From positions 6,331,501 to 6,395,500 of the forward strand of contig NC_012914.1 in NCBI RefSeq assembly GCF_000023585.1: a stretch of 64,000 bases of DNA. Direction: 5' to 3'. Source of the stretch: Paenibacillus sp. JDR-2 (lineage in GTDB: Bacteria; Bacillota; Bacilli; Paenibacillales; Paenibacillaceae). A program made the position numbers and the translations under genes. The notes under the pieces are model-generated. The model did not search any database. It was not told the origin of the DNA and worked only from the letters and a program-made list of their open reading frames with translations. Of the stretch, positions 1 through 8,974 are shown in pieces (positions within the stretch are counted from its first letter, which is position 1; every line of letters begins with the position of its first letter).

Positions 1-1026
1 GAATTCGTTCTTGTAATCCGCCGGCAGCGGAACCCTTTTGTTCAGGGAGAAATTGCTCATCGCCTTCAGCAAAAGCCCGATTGGCTTGATGAATTGACGC
101 GACAGGAACACGGCAAGCAGCAAGATCAGAATAATCGTCACGATGCCAAAAGCAAGAATCGTCCTTGTCTGCTTCAGACTGCCGGCCGTAATCTGCCTCC
201 AGGAGGTCACCTCCAGCAGCGACCATTTGGAATCAAGCGAGGAGGTCCAGACAAGGAACTCGTCTCCGGTCCGCTTCGCGCCGGAGTTCTTTTGCTCCAG
301 CTGCTCCTTGATTTCCGCTTGGTGACTCGTGAAGAAATCCGCTTTGCCGATATAGGTAATCAGCTTGCCGGTTGCGTCAAGCAGCGCCAGATTCGACCTG
401 CTGTCCTCGGTTGTTATAAGGGATTGGAAGTCCGGAACCTTGACGTTAAAGACCATAACGGCAAACGCCCGGTTGAACCGGTTATAGACCTTGCGAGCAT
501 AGCTGATGACAGGCGTATCGCCGTTATTGGTCTTAATAATACGCTCGCTTACCCACGCTTCATCCGAATGCTCCAGATCCTTATACCAAGCTTCCTTTTC
601 GATTCCGTCCAGCGGCAGAAACTGTACAAATTCCTGCACGTTATAGGATGGAGTCAGATCGGAATAGACATGGATGGAATGCACAATCGGCATGCCAAAA
701 ACAAAGTTGTTGAGCTGTGCCCGGATGCCCGCCTGTCCGCGAACCTGGTCATATTTATTGCCGCCGGACATTTCCTCGTACATATTGGTAAAGTTGAGCG
801 AAGCCGTATTGGAGCTCTGCTCAATATCCTTCAGATTGGTCGTCAGCTTCTTATGAATCTCCACCAGCACCTTCTGCTGATAGTAGGACGTGTTATCGGC
901 GATCTCTTTGGAGCCGTTATAGTAGCTGAACGATACGACAATGGCTACGAGAATCGTAACGATAAGGGCAAAACCAAAAAAGAATACGTATTCGATTCGC
1001 ATGGTCTTGAACGGATTAAGTCGCAA
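1..1026 (-). CDS. Sensor histidine kinase, YesM type, N-terminal part (cut by window edge)
   Basis: This is the first 342 codons of a membrane sensor kinase; the histidine-phosphotransfer and ATPase parts lie beyond base 1. The start is a TTG at 1024-1026, 5 bases after GGGAGGA. The N-terminus (LRLNPFKTMRIEYVFFFG) runs straight into a first membrane helix (about residues 13-33). A long extracellular region follows, then a second helix (about 289-312) reading AFGIVTIILILLLAVFL, and then the start of a HAMP domain (SRQFIKPIGLLLKAMSN). This double-pass layout is that of YesM/Cache kinases, which partner a YesN-type AraC response regulator and sense extracellular sugars. It follows two sugar permeases on the same strand, so I infer it controls that transporter. 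Kinase motifs cannot be seen here. Confidence 0.85.
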   Translation of the reverse strand, partial: MRLNPFKTMRIEYVFFFGFALIVTILVAIVVSFSYYNGSKEIADNTSYYQQKVLVEIHKKLTTNLKDIEQSSNTASLNFTNMYEEMSGGNKYDQVRGQAGIRAQLNNFVFGMPIVHSIHVYSDLTPSYNVQEFVQFLPLDGIEKEAWYKDLEHSDEAWVSERIIKTNNGDTPVISYARKVYNRFNRAFAVMVFNVKVPDFQSLITTEDSRSNLALLDATGKLITYIGKADFFTSHQAEIKEQLEQKNSGAKRTGDEFLVWTSSLDSKWSLLEVTSWRQITAGSLKQTRTILAFGIVTIILILLLAVFLSRQFIKPIGLLLKAMSNFSLNKRVPLPADYKNEF

Positions 1027-1057
1027 GCCTATTCCTCCCGGCCTTGGAATGCAAAGA

Positions 1058-1078
1058 GAGCTGCGAAAAACGCAGCTC
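1058..1078 (-). terminator. Hairpin between permease and sensor kinase genes
   Basis: A perfect 8-bp stem (GAGCTGCG / CGCAGCTC) with a 5-base loop lies in the 74-base gap between the permease stop and the kinase start. On the minus strand it is followed by only a weak T-rich stretch. It could lower expression of the kinase relative to the permeases by partial termination, or act as an RNA-stability stem. Confidence 0.5.
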
Positions 1079-1100
1079 AATGCTTATATGGGCAACAATA

Positions 1101-1949
1101 TTATCCTTTGAGAGCCCCTGCGGACATCCCTTCGACGAAGTGGCGCTGCGCGAGGAAGAAGATCACGACGGACGGCACAATCGAGCACAAAGACATGGCC
1201 AGCAATTGTCCCCAAGGCACGGAGCCCTGCGAATCAATAAACAGCTTCAAAGCAAGGTTGATGGTGTAATGATTAATGCTATTAATATATAACATCTGTC
1301 CAAAGAAATCATCCCAGTTCCAGAGGAAGCAATAGATCATAACCGTGACCAGCGCCGGCTTAACGAGCGGGATCATAATGCGCCAGTAGATGCCAAACCA
1401 CGAGCATCCGTCGATTTTGGCCGCTTCATCCAGCTCCTTCGGAACGGACCGCATAAATTGGACGAGCAGGTAAATAAAGAAAGGACCGCCAATCCCGCCG
1501 GCAAGCAGATGGGGAATGTAGAATGGCAGGTACGTGTTGATCCAGCCCCATTTGCTGAACATGACATACTGCGGTACAACCGTAACCTGCGTTGGCAGCA
1601 TCAGCGTTACGAGCATAATGGCAAACCACATTTTCCGAAGCGGAAAATCCAGACGGGCAAAGGCAAACGCAACAAGGCTGCAGGCTACCACGCTCGTGAA
1701 CAGGATCCCGATAATCAATTCGAAGGTGTTGACGTAAAAATGGGTAAACGTAAAGTTTGGCGTCGAGACCCAGCCATCCGAGAAGTTGGCCCAATGCGGC
1801 ACCTTCGGGAAAAGATTAGCCGATCTCATCTCTTCGTTTGTTTTCAAGGATGCTCCAACCCACCAGAAGATCGGATACATCATAATCAAGCTGATAATCA
1901 GGAGAGAAGCATGGTTAAAGAAACGGTTGTATAATCTGGCTGCTTTCAT
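1101..1949 (-). CDS. Carbohydrate ABC transporter permease, MalG/UgpE type
   Basis: A 282-residue integral membrane subunit of a binding-protein-dependent sugar importer. Hydrophobic segments are consistent with about six helices. The cytoplasmic EAA loop that docks on the ATPase is clear at about residues 173-199 (ELDEAAKIDGCSWFGIYWRI, then MIPLVKPA). The C-terminus EGMSAGALKG is typical of the MalG side. Its ATG overlaps the stop of the upstream permease by one base (TAATG), which suggests translational coupling. Substrate cannot be told from sequence; the neighbouring YesM-type kinase suggests an oligosaccharide from plant polymers. The binding protein is not in the window. Confidence 0.93.
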   Translation of the reverse strand: MKAARLYNRFFNHASLLIISLIMMYPIFWWVGASLKTNEEMRSANLFPKVPHWANFSDGWVSTPNFTFTHFYVNTFELIIGILFTSVVACSLVAFAFARLDFPLRKMWFAIMLVTLMLPTQVTVVPQYVMFSKWGWINTYLPFYIPHLLAGGIGGPFFIYLLVQFMRSVPKELDEAAKIDGCSWFGIYWRIMIPLVKPALVTVMIYCFLWNWDDFFGQMLYINSINHYTINLALKLFIDSQGSVPWGQLLAMSLCSIVPSVVIFFLAQRHFVEGMSAGALKG

Positions 1950-2899
1950 TATTTCTTCCCTCCTTGGTTTTCATAGAACACCCAATATTTCGAAGTGCCG
2001 AACAGTACGCCCGCAAACAATCCGATCAGGATAAGCAGGATCCAGGCAAGCGCCGAAGCATAGCCCATATGGAACTTCGTAAACGCTTCTTCATACAGGT
2101 ACATGACGTAGACATATGTCGATTTGACCGGACCGCCGTTTGTAATGACAAAGGCTTGCGTAAACATCTGGAACGTATTAATCATCGTTTGCACCGCGTT
2201 AAACAGGATAATCGGCGACAGCATCGGAAGCGTAACCGAGATGAACTGGCGGAACTTGCCCGCACCGTCCACGGACGATGCTTCGTACAGATCGGTCGGA
2301 ATCTGCTTCAGGCCCGCGAGGAAAATAATCATCGATGAACCAAACTGCCATACCATCAGGATGATCAGCGTGCCTAGCGCGTATTTCGGATCGGCGATCC
2401 ATGCCGGACCTTTGATTCCGAAGATCGCAAGGAAATCATTAATAAAGCCGTTGCGGCTGAAAATGTTTTTCCACAGGATCGATACCGCGATGCTTGTACC
2501 AATGAGCGACGGGAAGTATACCATCGTGCGGTAGAACGACATCCCCTTCATCTTGCGGTTCAGCAGCATCGCAATGCATAACGCGAACAGCAGGCGAAGC
2601 GGAACCGTAAACAAAACGAAGGTGATCGTAATTTTGAGCGATTTGGGGAAGACATCGTCATTCGTGAAAATCTGTTTGTAGTTGTCGAAGCCGACCCAGT
2701 TCGGAGCTTCAAGCAGCGAATAGTCGGTGAAGGAATAATACAAGGACATGATCATAGGGCCTAACGTGAGCAGCAGGAAGCCGATTAACCAAGGCGACAG
2801 GAACAGATACCCGGTAATAGGGGTTTCCCAACGCTTCGAGCGTATTTTCTTAACCTGCTCCAGCTGCGCGGCGCCGGAGTTTACAGCAGCATTATTCAT
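1949..2899 (-). CDS. Carbohydrate ABC transporter permease, MalF/UgpA type
   Basis: A 316-residue first permease of the same importer. The N-terminal tail is cytoplasmic and basic. It is followed by YLFLSPWLIGFLLLTLGPMI and the family-typical PxxxSxYYSFTDY-like stretch. The EAA loop is seen as TDLYEASSVDGAGKFRQFIS followed by VTLPMLSPI at about residues 205-232. The start at 2899 has AGGAG 8 bases upstream. This is the first gene of the visible operon (UgpA-type, UgpE-type, sensor kinase). The promoter should lie in the 610-base region upstream. Confidence 0.93.
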   Translation of the reverse strand: MNNAAVNSGAAQLEQVKKIRSKRWETPITGYLFLSPWLIGFLLLTLGPMIMSLYYSFTDYSLLEAPNWVGFDNYKQIFTNDDVFPKSLKITITFVLFTVPLRLLFALCIAMLLNRKMKGMSFYRTMVYFPSLIGTSIAVSILWKNIFSRNGFINDFLAIFGIKGPAWIADPKYALGTLIILMVWQFGSSMIIFLAGLKQIPTDLYEASSVDGAGKFRQFISVTLPMLSPIILFNAVQTMINTFQMFTQAFVITNGGPVKSTYVYVMYLYEEAFTKFHMGYASALAWILLILIGLFAGVLFGTSKYWVFYENQGGKK

Positions 2900-3104
2900 G
2901 TTGGTTACTCCTATCTTTCATTCTTGTGAACCTATAGTTTCATTATAGAATCGGGCTTGGGATGCTTGAAGGAGAGTAATGAATCGGATTCTTTCAGTAT
3001 CTAACAAAACTTTGCACTCTGTCGCAGTGATGGCATTGCGCAAATGAATGATATGTTGCAGTCGCTATGGCACCACTGCGCAAGTGAATGAGCTTCGATC
3101 GCTG

Positions 3105-3154
3105 TTGTATTTGGATTCCTTGAACAAGGTTTAGTAGTTGGAATCCAAATACAA
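3105..3154. repeat. 15-bp perfect inverted repeat
   Basis: TTGTATTTGGATTCC at 3105-3119 is matched by its exact complement at 3140-3154, with a 20-base loop. There is no T-run, so it is not a standard terminator. It lies in the leader or promoter region of the permease operon and could be an operator or an RNA stem. Confidence 0.6.
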
Positions 3155-3216
3155 AGGCGAATACTACGTTTCTCAGCTTCATTCACTTGCTCCGTTTTGC
3201 CCGGACTTTTTTGGGG

Positions 3217-3255
3217 ACAAAAAGGTTGAGCATTCATCTGCTCAACCTTTTATCT
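3217..3255 (-). terminator. Rho-independent terminator after the SLH beta-helix gene
   Basis: A 12-bp perfect stem (AAAGGTTGAGCA at 3221-3232 with its complement at 3239-3250) has a 6-base loop and is followed on the minus strand by TTTTT. It is likely to end transcription coming from the SLH gene before the permease operon. Confidence 0.8.
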
Positions 3256-3261
3256 TTATAT

Positions 3262-3467
3262 GATAGGACCCTCTTAGGGTCTTATCGAGAGCCCAACTGA
3301 AAGTAAAACAAAGAATAAAGCCCTCCCAGGGTCTTATTCTTACAGCAATTAAAGATTACAACCCTCCAAATAGCCAGTTACGCGGTCCATAAGGACCTGA
3401 CAGGGCTTTATTGGCATCGAAGCAAGGGATACAAACGCCAATAAGACCCTCAGGGGGTCTTATTGGT
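3262..3467. repeat. Four related imperfect palindromes (GACCCT/AGGGTC family)
   Basis: Four units of 25-29 bases lie at 3262-3286, 3312-3338, 3387-3414 and 3439-3467. They share the pattern (A)AATAAGRCCCT-N3-AGGGTCTTATT(G). Each can fold on itself, and the units are diverged copies of one another. They sit just after the stop of the SLH gene. I see no coding role; they resemble REP-type intergenic elements or mRNA 3'-end stabilisers. Confidence 0.7.
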
Positions 3468-3510
3468 CGAGGCTAAACTTGAGGTTCAGCCGCAGGTGAA
3501 AGATTCGTAA

Positions 3511-6500
3511 TTAGTTGTTCAAAACCCTGTAGATCATTACCGCCGCTTCTGCGCGGGTCAGATTGGATTTCGGGTGGATGCCCGTTGCGTCGCCTTGGAC
3601 AATACCTGCCGCCGATAGAGCGGAGATGCTGGCCTGCGCGTAGCTTGAAATAGCGTCCGCGTCTTTGAATGAAGACAGATCGCCGTTTGAGGAAGCATCA
3701 AGCTGATGAAGAGCATCGAGGGCTCTTGCCGTCATCACAAACGTATCCTCGCGGGTGATCTGCTTGTTAGGCTCGAAACGGTTGTCTCCCGTTCCGGTTA
3801 CGATCCCGTAGGCTTTGGCGCTCGCAAGTGCATTGTAGTAGTATGCAGACTCGCTAACATCGCCGAACCCCGCCGCTGCCGCTGCTTGAGGAAGCTCCAA
3901 GGCGCGCATCAGAAGCGTGATAAATTCCGCGCGGGTAATGCTACTCCGCGGATCGAATACACCCTCCGCTTTGCCTTGGATAACCCCTTTGGCTGCAAGA
4001 GCGTCAATTGCTTCGCTGGCCCAGGCTACGCCGGACAAATCGTTAAACGAGACCTGGTTAAACTGTACCGCATACTTGCTGAAATGCTTGGTTGTAAAGA
4101 TAACCTGACCTGTCTTCGCATCGTAATGGCCGTTTGGTACCGGAATGCGATTGCCTTCCGCATCGATGTAGAAGACAACGATATGCTCCGGTGCTTTCAG
4201 TTCATCCGCGGTTGGCGTATACGGAATGCTTACCGTTACCGGCGCATCCGGGTTGCTCCACGGAATAACGTTCCCGTCGCGAACAAGAGACAAATCTACA
4301 ACCGGATGACCATCCGGGCTGCTCTCCTTAGTCAGGCGAAGCTCAACTGTACCTGCCTGAAGATTGGAGGTATTAAGCATAGATGATGGAATTAGTACCG
4401 TGCCATTACCGGTTTGAAGCTGGATATCGAAGGTACGATCCTTCGCTTGCAGCAGGGAAACCGGGATAACAAGATTGGTTCCGTTAGTCACTTTTACCGT
4501 AACGGTCTTGTGTCCGGAAGCATCCGCTGCCGCTGCATTCAAGGCCGCCGCGAAATCGGATTCCGACAGCGTTGCCGTTCCTTGGCTGTTGGCAGACAAC
4601 TCAACTGTCCCTTGATTCGTATTACCGCTTCCGTTGCCGTTGTTATTGCCCGTACTGCCATTGCCGTTGTTTCCATTTCCGTTGCCGTTGCCGTTTCCAT
4701 TGTCCCCGCCGCCGTTATTGGCTGCTTCAACCGTGAAGGCAACCGGACTGCCGGTTATCCCGTTCACTGTTGCGGTTACGGTGCCTGTCCCGGAACTTAC
4801 CGGTGTCAGCGCGCTGCCGGATACGGTGGCATAAGCTTCGCCGGATGCTACCGCCCAAGTAACCGTCAGATCTTTCAGGCTGTAAGGATTATCGTATTGA
4901 TCGGTTCCCGTCAACGTCAGCTGGCTGAGATCGTAACCCGCGCCGCCGGCGGTTAACGTAGGAATCGTTCCCGTTACCGAAACAGCGGTTAATTGAGGCG
5001 CTGGCCCCGGTTCCCTCGTTACGACAAGCGTATAATCCAGGAAGTTGGTTCCGTCAGCGGAAGCAACGTTAACCGTGATTGTATTCTCGCCGACTTGAAG
5101 CGGTACGTTTGCCGAAGGCTGGCCATTAGGCGTGCTAAAGTTATTCAGCTTCAGCGTGGCGCTAGCCGCGCTTGACGTTGGCGTAACGGAAAGCTCGCTT
5201 ACGCTAAACGGCACGCTTACCGTATATTCGGTTACTTCCGGCGAGAACGCCGGAGCAAGCGTTCCTTCGCTTACCGTCAAGCTTTGCAAAGTGTTATCAA
5301 CAGCGGCTGGCGTACGATTCACCGTCACTTGGTAGGTCGCCGTCGTTACGCCGTCTTCCGCGGTAACAACAACCGTAATGGCATTTTCTCCGTCAACCAG
5401 AGACAGACTTGGCGAAGCCTCGCCGCTTGCCACCTTATTGCCGTTTACCGTAATTTCTCTCGCAAATTCGCTTTCGGCCGTAGGCGTCAACGTCAGTTGG
5501 CTTACGCTGTTCGGCACGTCCATCGTATAACTCGTCTGGTCAACCTTCGTTAATGCTCCGGCGCTTGCCGTCAGACCGGATAGGTTCGCATCGTTTTTCG
5601 GGTAGGAAATCCCCATGCTGACCCTTACGTTATCCACGTTTACGGTACCCGTTACATTGTAATTAGAGTTAAAATCTATACCCGTTAAATAATCCGTCGT
5701 GGAGTCCGCGAATCGGAAATTGCCTTGATCCACCTTTTTAACTCCGTCAATGTACATATCGAATTTCTTCGTAATCGTGTTCATAACCAGCTTGAAGTCA
5801 TACCAGGTGTTAGCCGTGTAAGGCTGCACGACATGGGCCGTACCGGACGAGCCGTTATCCTTGTACAGGATGCCCGTGCCATCCATCCCGACGGCTGCCG
5901 CCATATGCGAGGAATTATCGCCATAAACCATTGGCACCGTAAAATATTGATTCGTATTGCTCTTGCTGAGCGAATACTCGACCGTAACGATACCGCTCAG
6001 GTTATCCAGTGCTTTATAAAGCGAAGTCTTATTGCCGTTCTTCCCGGCAATCGGCTGGGAGATCAGTACGCTCTTATTGGTCGCGCTAGGTGTCTCGGCT
6101 ACCGCGACGCTGCCGCCCGCAACCGTTGCCGTAACCGTCCAGCCTGCCGGCACGGATCCTGTTGCGCTGGAATCAAAGCTGTCGTCAAAAACAACCGTTG
6201 GTTTACCCGGCGACAAGTAAACATCCGCAAGCGTTAAGGTAATACCGGGTTTCACTTCGAGCGCCGCACCGGCTTTTGCCGTTACCGTCCAGGATTGATA
6301 ACCGGGCTTCGATACCGTCACGGTATAACCGGATTTCGCGGGCAGATCGTCCAGCGAGAAATGGCCCGCTGCATCCGTTGTAACCGTCTCGTATACCGTA
6401 GATCCGTTGCTGACGCGTACCTCGGCTCCTTCCACGGCTGGCGGATTGGTTACATCCGAGGTGTCTTTGACTGTACCTTCAATGGTCCCCGTCGGATTCG

Positions 6501-8559
6501 TTGAAACAACCGACAGATTTACGCCCGAAGTGGTATCTCCGGCTGTCACATTAACATGCTCAATCGTGCCCGTTGTATAGAATTCCTTTGTCGCTGTAAC
6601 CGTGTAGTCTTTTCCAATGGGTACGTCAGCTATGCTGTAGAAGCCATACGCATTGGTCAGCGCCGAATATTTCGTGCCGTTAACCGTCAGGTTGACTTCC
6701 GCCCCGTCAATCAGCGTGCCCGCAGCGTCTTTGACCTGTCCGGTAACGGACTCCGTCCCGCTGTTCGCATCGCCGTAATACTCAAACGCGCCGATATCCG
6801 GCTTGCCGTTGTACAAAGGCTGTCCGGCAAAATCCTTGCCGCCGTTATCCGTAATGTTCATGGTCGAGTTGCTTAGGTTCATGCCGATCTCATCCAGAGC
6901 ATTGCCGATCGCAAGAGATCCTGGCAGCAGCTTAAAGCCCGTAAAATCAAGAATGGGACCTGTCGAAGCATCGCCGCGTGTGGTTGGAACCGGACCGGCA
7001 AACTTCGGATCGCCTGCGATCGCATGGGCTTCATTGGCTGCAGGCGTTACATTTTGCCCGAAATACAGATTGCGATCGTAAGTTACGCCCGTACCCGAAG
7101 CGATGGTAACCGGTTTGATCGGTCCTCCCGCCGCATTATAGAAAATGTTGTTGAACATCTTCACGGCGTAGTCCGAATCATTCAGGTACGCGCTGCCCCC
7201 CGATGAATTGACGAACGTAACATTGGAGCCCGCCTGCGTATTATAGAAAATGTTGTTGTAAACAAGCTGCATCCCCTTGTCACCGTGCGGATTCAGGAAT
7301 CGCTTGGCCGGGGCCGCGTCCTGAATGATATTGTAACGGACCGTTGCGGTACCAAATACAAAACCGCAGAGCAGAATGCCGTCACCGGTATTGTGAATGT
7401 AGTTGTATTGAATCAGAATGTTCGTCGATTCCTTATCGGGGTCGATGGCATTCGAATCAGCGCCGCCGGCTTTGGCCAGCGTGTCGTACACTTCATTGTA
7501 CTGAACCGTAATATTGTCGGTGTAGTACATCTCGATCGCGCTCGTGCCTGCGCCGGCAGATACGTTATGCTCGACCAAAGCATCTTTTACGCTTGTTAAG
7601 TAAATGGTGTCGCAGGCGAAATTCGAATCGTATTGGCTGAAATAATTGCCGCGGATCGTAATGTTCGTGTGCGGATACCATTCCGGATCGTACCATTGGC
7701 CAAGCGGGTCGGTAGGCGAAGAGTGATTCTTGCCGTCATCGCGGGAGGCCCAATGCACATCCCCTTCGTATTGCTTGAAAATAATGCCGCCAAACGAGTT
7801 ATCCTGGAACACGCTGTTTTCGATCACAACGTCATCAAACTTCGTTGGTACAGGGTTCGCGCCCGGCTTCAAAATTTCGAACAAAATTCCGCCTGTCCGC
7901 TTCGAGCCGTCCCAGCCCGCACCGTGAATGATCCCGCTTCCCGGTTCATCATCGGCCGTGCTGCCGCTGATCCACATATTCCAGCCGGTCACGTCATGAA
8001 TGTTCACGCCGCTGATATAGAAATGCTTCAGCACCCCGGCATCCTGGCCGGTTACATGCATCCCCCGCAGATCCGCCAGCTTGGAAGGATCCTGCGGAGC
8101 GCCCGCCGCGGTGTTCGTAATTTCAAGATTATGAATATCCCAATATTGCTGATTATAAAATTCGACGACGGAATCGATAACGCCCGCGCCGTTCAGCTTT
8201 GGTTTTGAACCTGCTCCACCGTAACTATCAATGGTGATCGGGCTTCCTTCCACCCCGGAGCCCAGCGGATGCAGCTGCTCTCCCGTCCACTCGCTGCCCG
8301 CTTTGAGCAAAATGCGGTCACCCGGCTGGAACGTTGCAACGCTAACCTTCGTCAGCGACTTCCACGCCGCTTCCTCGCTTAATCCGTCATTACCGTCATC
8401 CCCTCCCGCGGAATCGACGTAATACGTTGTCCCTGCCGCTCCGGCAGAGGCAAATACAGATGGCGGTACTATCGCACTGAATATGCTCAGGACAATAACC
8501 AGTACCATTGTAAAAGAGATATTTCTGATGCTGTGCTGCTTCAACATGGCTGTACTCAA
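3511..8559 (-). CDS. SLH-anchored giant surface protein with beta-helix (pectate-lyase-like) domain
   Basis: A 1682-residue exported protein. Order of parts: signal peptide (1-38); right-handed parallel beta-helix (about 40-600; repeated N-rich rungs such as NITIRGNYFSQ, NSFGGIIFK, YNYIHNTGDGI); two carboxypeptidase-regulatory-like beta-sandwiches (about 600-780); a LamG-like concanavalin domain (about 786-985); two cadherin-like sandwiches (about 990-1185; LSGLTASAGAL, LQSLTVSEGTL); an Ig-like domain; a Gly/Asn linker (about 1281-1313); a globular domain; and three SLH repeats (about 1500-1682; FDPRSSITRAEFITLLMRAL). SLH repeats bind pyruvylated wall polymer, so it is displayed on the cell. 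Beta-helices of this kind are usually polysaccharide lyases, hydrolases or epimerases, but I cannot name the substrate. Start: TTG at 8557-8559, 7 bases after GGAGG. Confidence 0.88.
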   Translation of the reverse strand: MSTAMLKQHSIRNISFTMVLVIVLSIFSAIVPPSVFASAGAAGTTYYVDSAGGDDGNDGLSEEAAWKSLTKVSVATFQPGDRILLKAGSEWTGEQLHPLGSGVEGSPITIDSYGGAGSKPKLNGAGVIDSVVEFYNQQYWDIHNLEITNTAAGAPQDPSKLADLRGMHVTGQDAGVLKHFYISGVNIHDVTGWNMWISGSTADDEPGSGIIHGAGWDGSKRTGGILFEILKPGANPVPTKFDDVVIENSVFQDNSFGGIIFKQYEGDVHWASRDDGKNHSSPTDPLGQWYDPEWYPHTNITIRGNYFSQYDSNFACDTIYLTSVKDALVEHNVSAGAGTSAIEMYYTDNITVQYNEVYDTLAKAGGADSNAIDPDKESTNILIQYNYIHNTGDGILLCGFVFGTATVRYNIIQDAAPAKRFLNPHGDKGMQLVYNNIFYNTQAGSNVTFVNSSGGSAYLNDSDYAVKMFNNIFYNAAGGPIKPVTIASGTGVTYDRNLYFGQNVTPAANEAHAIAGDPKFAGPVPTTRGDASTGPILDFTGFKLLPGSLAIGNALDEIGMNLSNSTMNITDNGGKDFAGQPLYNGKPDIGAFEYYGDANSGTESVTGQVKDAAGTLIDGAEVNLTVNGTKYSALTNAYGFYSIADVPIGKDYTVTATKEFYTTGTIEHVNVTAGDTTSGVNLSVVSTNPTGTIEGTVKDTSDVTNPPAVEGAEVRVSNGSTVYETVTTDAAGHFSLDDLPAKSGYTVTVSKPGYQSWTVTAKAGAALEVKPGITLTLADVYLSPGKPTVVFDDSFDSSATGSVPAGWTVTATVAGGSVAVAETPSATNKSVLISQPIAGKNGNKTSLYKALDNLSGIVTVEYSLSKSNTNQYFTVPMVYGDNSSHMAAAVGMDGTGILYKDNGSSGTAHVVQPYTANTWYDFKLVMNTITKKFDMYIDGVKKVDQGNFRFADSTTDYLTGIDFNSNYNVTGTVNVDNVRVSMGISYPKNDANLSGLTASAGALTKVDQTSYTMDVPNSVSQLTLTPTAESEFAREITVNGNKVASGEASPSLSLVDGENAITVVVTAEDGVTTATYQVTVNRTPAAVDNTLQSLTVSEGTLAPAFSPEVTEYTVSVPFSVSELSVTPTSSAASATLKLNNFSTPNGQPSANVPLQVGENTITVNVASADGTNFLDYTLVVTREPGPAPQLTAVSVTGTIPTLTAGGAGYDLSQLTLTGTDQYDNPYSLKDLTVTWAVASGEAYATVSGSALTPVSSGTGTVTATVNGITGSPVAFTVEAANNGGGDNGNGNGNGNGNNGNGSTGNNNGNGSGNTNQGTVELSANSQGTATLSESDFAAALNAAAADASGHKTVTVKVTNGTNLVIPVSLLQAKDRTFDIQLQTGNGTVLIPSSMLNTSNLQAGTVELRLTKESSPDGHPVVDLSLVRDGNVIPWSNPDAPVTVSIPYTPTADELKAPEHIVVFYIDAEGNRIPVPNGHYDAKTGQVIFTTKHFSKYAVQFNQVSFNDLSGVAWASEAIDALAAKGVIQGKAEGVFDPRSSITRAEFITLLMRALELPQAAAAAGFGDVSESAYYYNALASAKAYGIVTGTGDNRFEPNKQITREDTFVMTARALDALHQLDASSNGDLSSFKDADAISSYAQASISALSAAGIVQGDATGIHPKSNLTRAEAAVMIYRVLNN

Positions 8560-8825
8560 TTTCCTTCCTCCTTCAAGCGGCTCCCTAACCGTAGCGAATA
8601 CGCTTTCAATTTTCAGGCAACTCCTATTATAGAGCGCCCTTATAAGGATGATAGGAGGGGAATGAACACAATTCTTTCACTATTTCAGCATTTTGTGCCT
8701 CGAGAGCAGCGGATAATGAACAAAGGCCTTTCACGATCTATCAATCTTGCATATGCGGATACATGAATAAGCCAGATTGGATTCTATACAGTAAACTCCA
8801 CCATAATTAAGAGTTCACAGCAGCT

Positions 8826-8974
8826 ACGTTGGATTTGCTCCAACATAATTAGAGAAGTTTAAGTCCAAGAGCATGAAAAAAAGGCGAGCAGAGAGAAATA
8901 CGTTGGCTAAATTCCAACGTATTTCTCTGCGAGCCTCTTATTACTGCTATTTTGCTGGACAAAATCCAACGTAA
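8826..8974. repeat. Three related ACGTTGGA palindromes
   Basis: Units lie at about 8826-8848 (ACGTTGGATTTGCTCCAAC), 8899-8921 (TACGTTGG-N7-CCAACGTA, perfect 8-bp arms) and 8951-8974 (inverted: GCTGGACAAAATCCAACGTA). They are diverged copies of one short palindrome confined to this gap. The family is different from that at 3262-3467 but of similar size and position (after a gene end). Confidence 0.65.
8876..8938 (-). terminator. Terminator after the CYTH-like secreted protein gene
   Basis: A long stem with small bulges (arms about 8883-8906 and 8914-8936, core GAGAAATACGTTGG) is followed on the minus strand by a run of eight T (8875-8882). It is placed to end transcription of the secreted protein gene upstream on that strand. 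Confidence 0.8.

Larger units (their letters stand above)
2900..3510. other. Long intergenic region with inverted repeats, no gene seen
   Basis: Between the permease start and the stop of the SLH protein I see no convincing gene; the short reading frames here are low-quality and overlap repeats. The region holds a 15-bp inverted repeat (3105-3154), a strong terminator (about 3217-3255) and four related imperfect palindromes (3262-3467). Two loose copies of TGCGCAARTGAATGA lie at about 3038-3092. Confidence 0.7.

Noticed and set aside
94-1269. 391-codon open frame on the plus strand
   Set aside because: It is the mirror of the sensor kinase and permease genes on the minus strand, has no ribosome binding site and gives a protein without domain character. 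The minus-strand reading shows membrane helices, a HAMP start and a permease EAA loop.
3001-3237. Two short minus-strand frames in the gap before the permease operon
   Set aside because: They lack ribosome binding sites, overlap each other in different frames and cross the terminator stem and the inverted repeat.
4616-4715. CRISPR-like or mobile short repeat from the NNGxGN codon pattern
   Set aside because: The repetition is the codon pattern of a Gly/Asn linker inside the SLH protein, in frame and without unique spacers.
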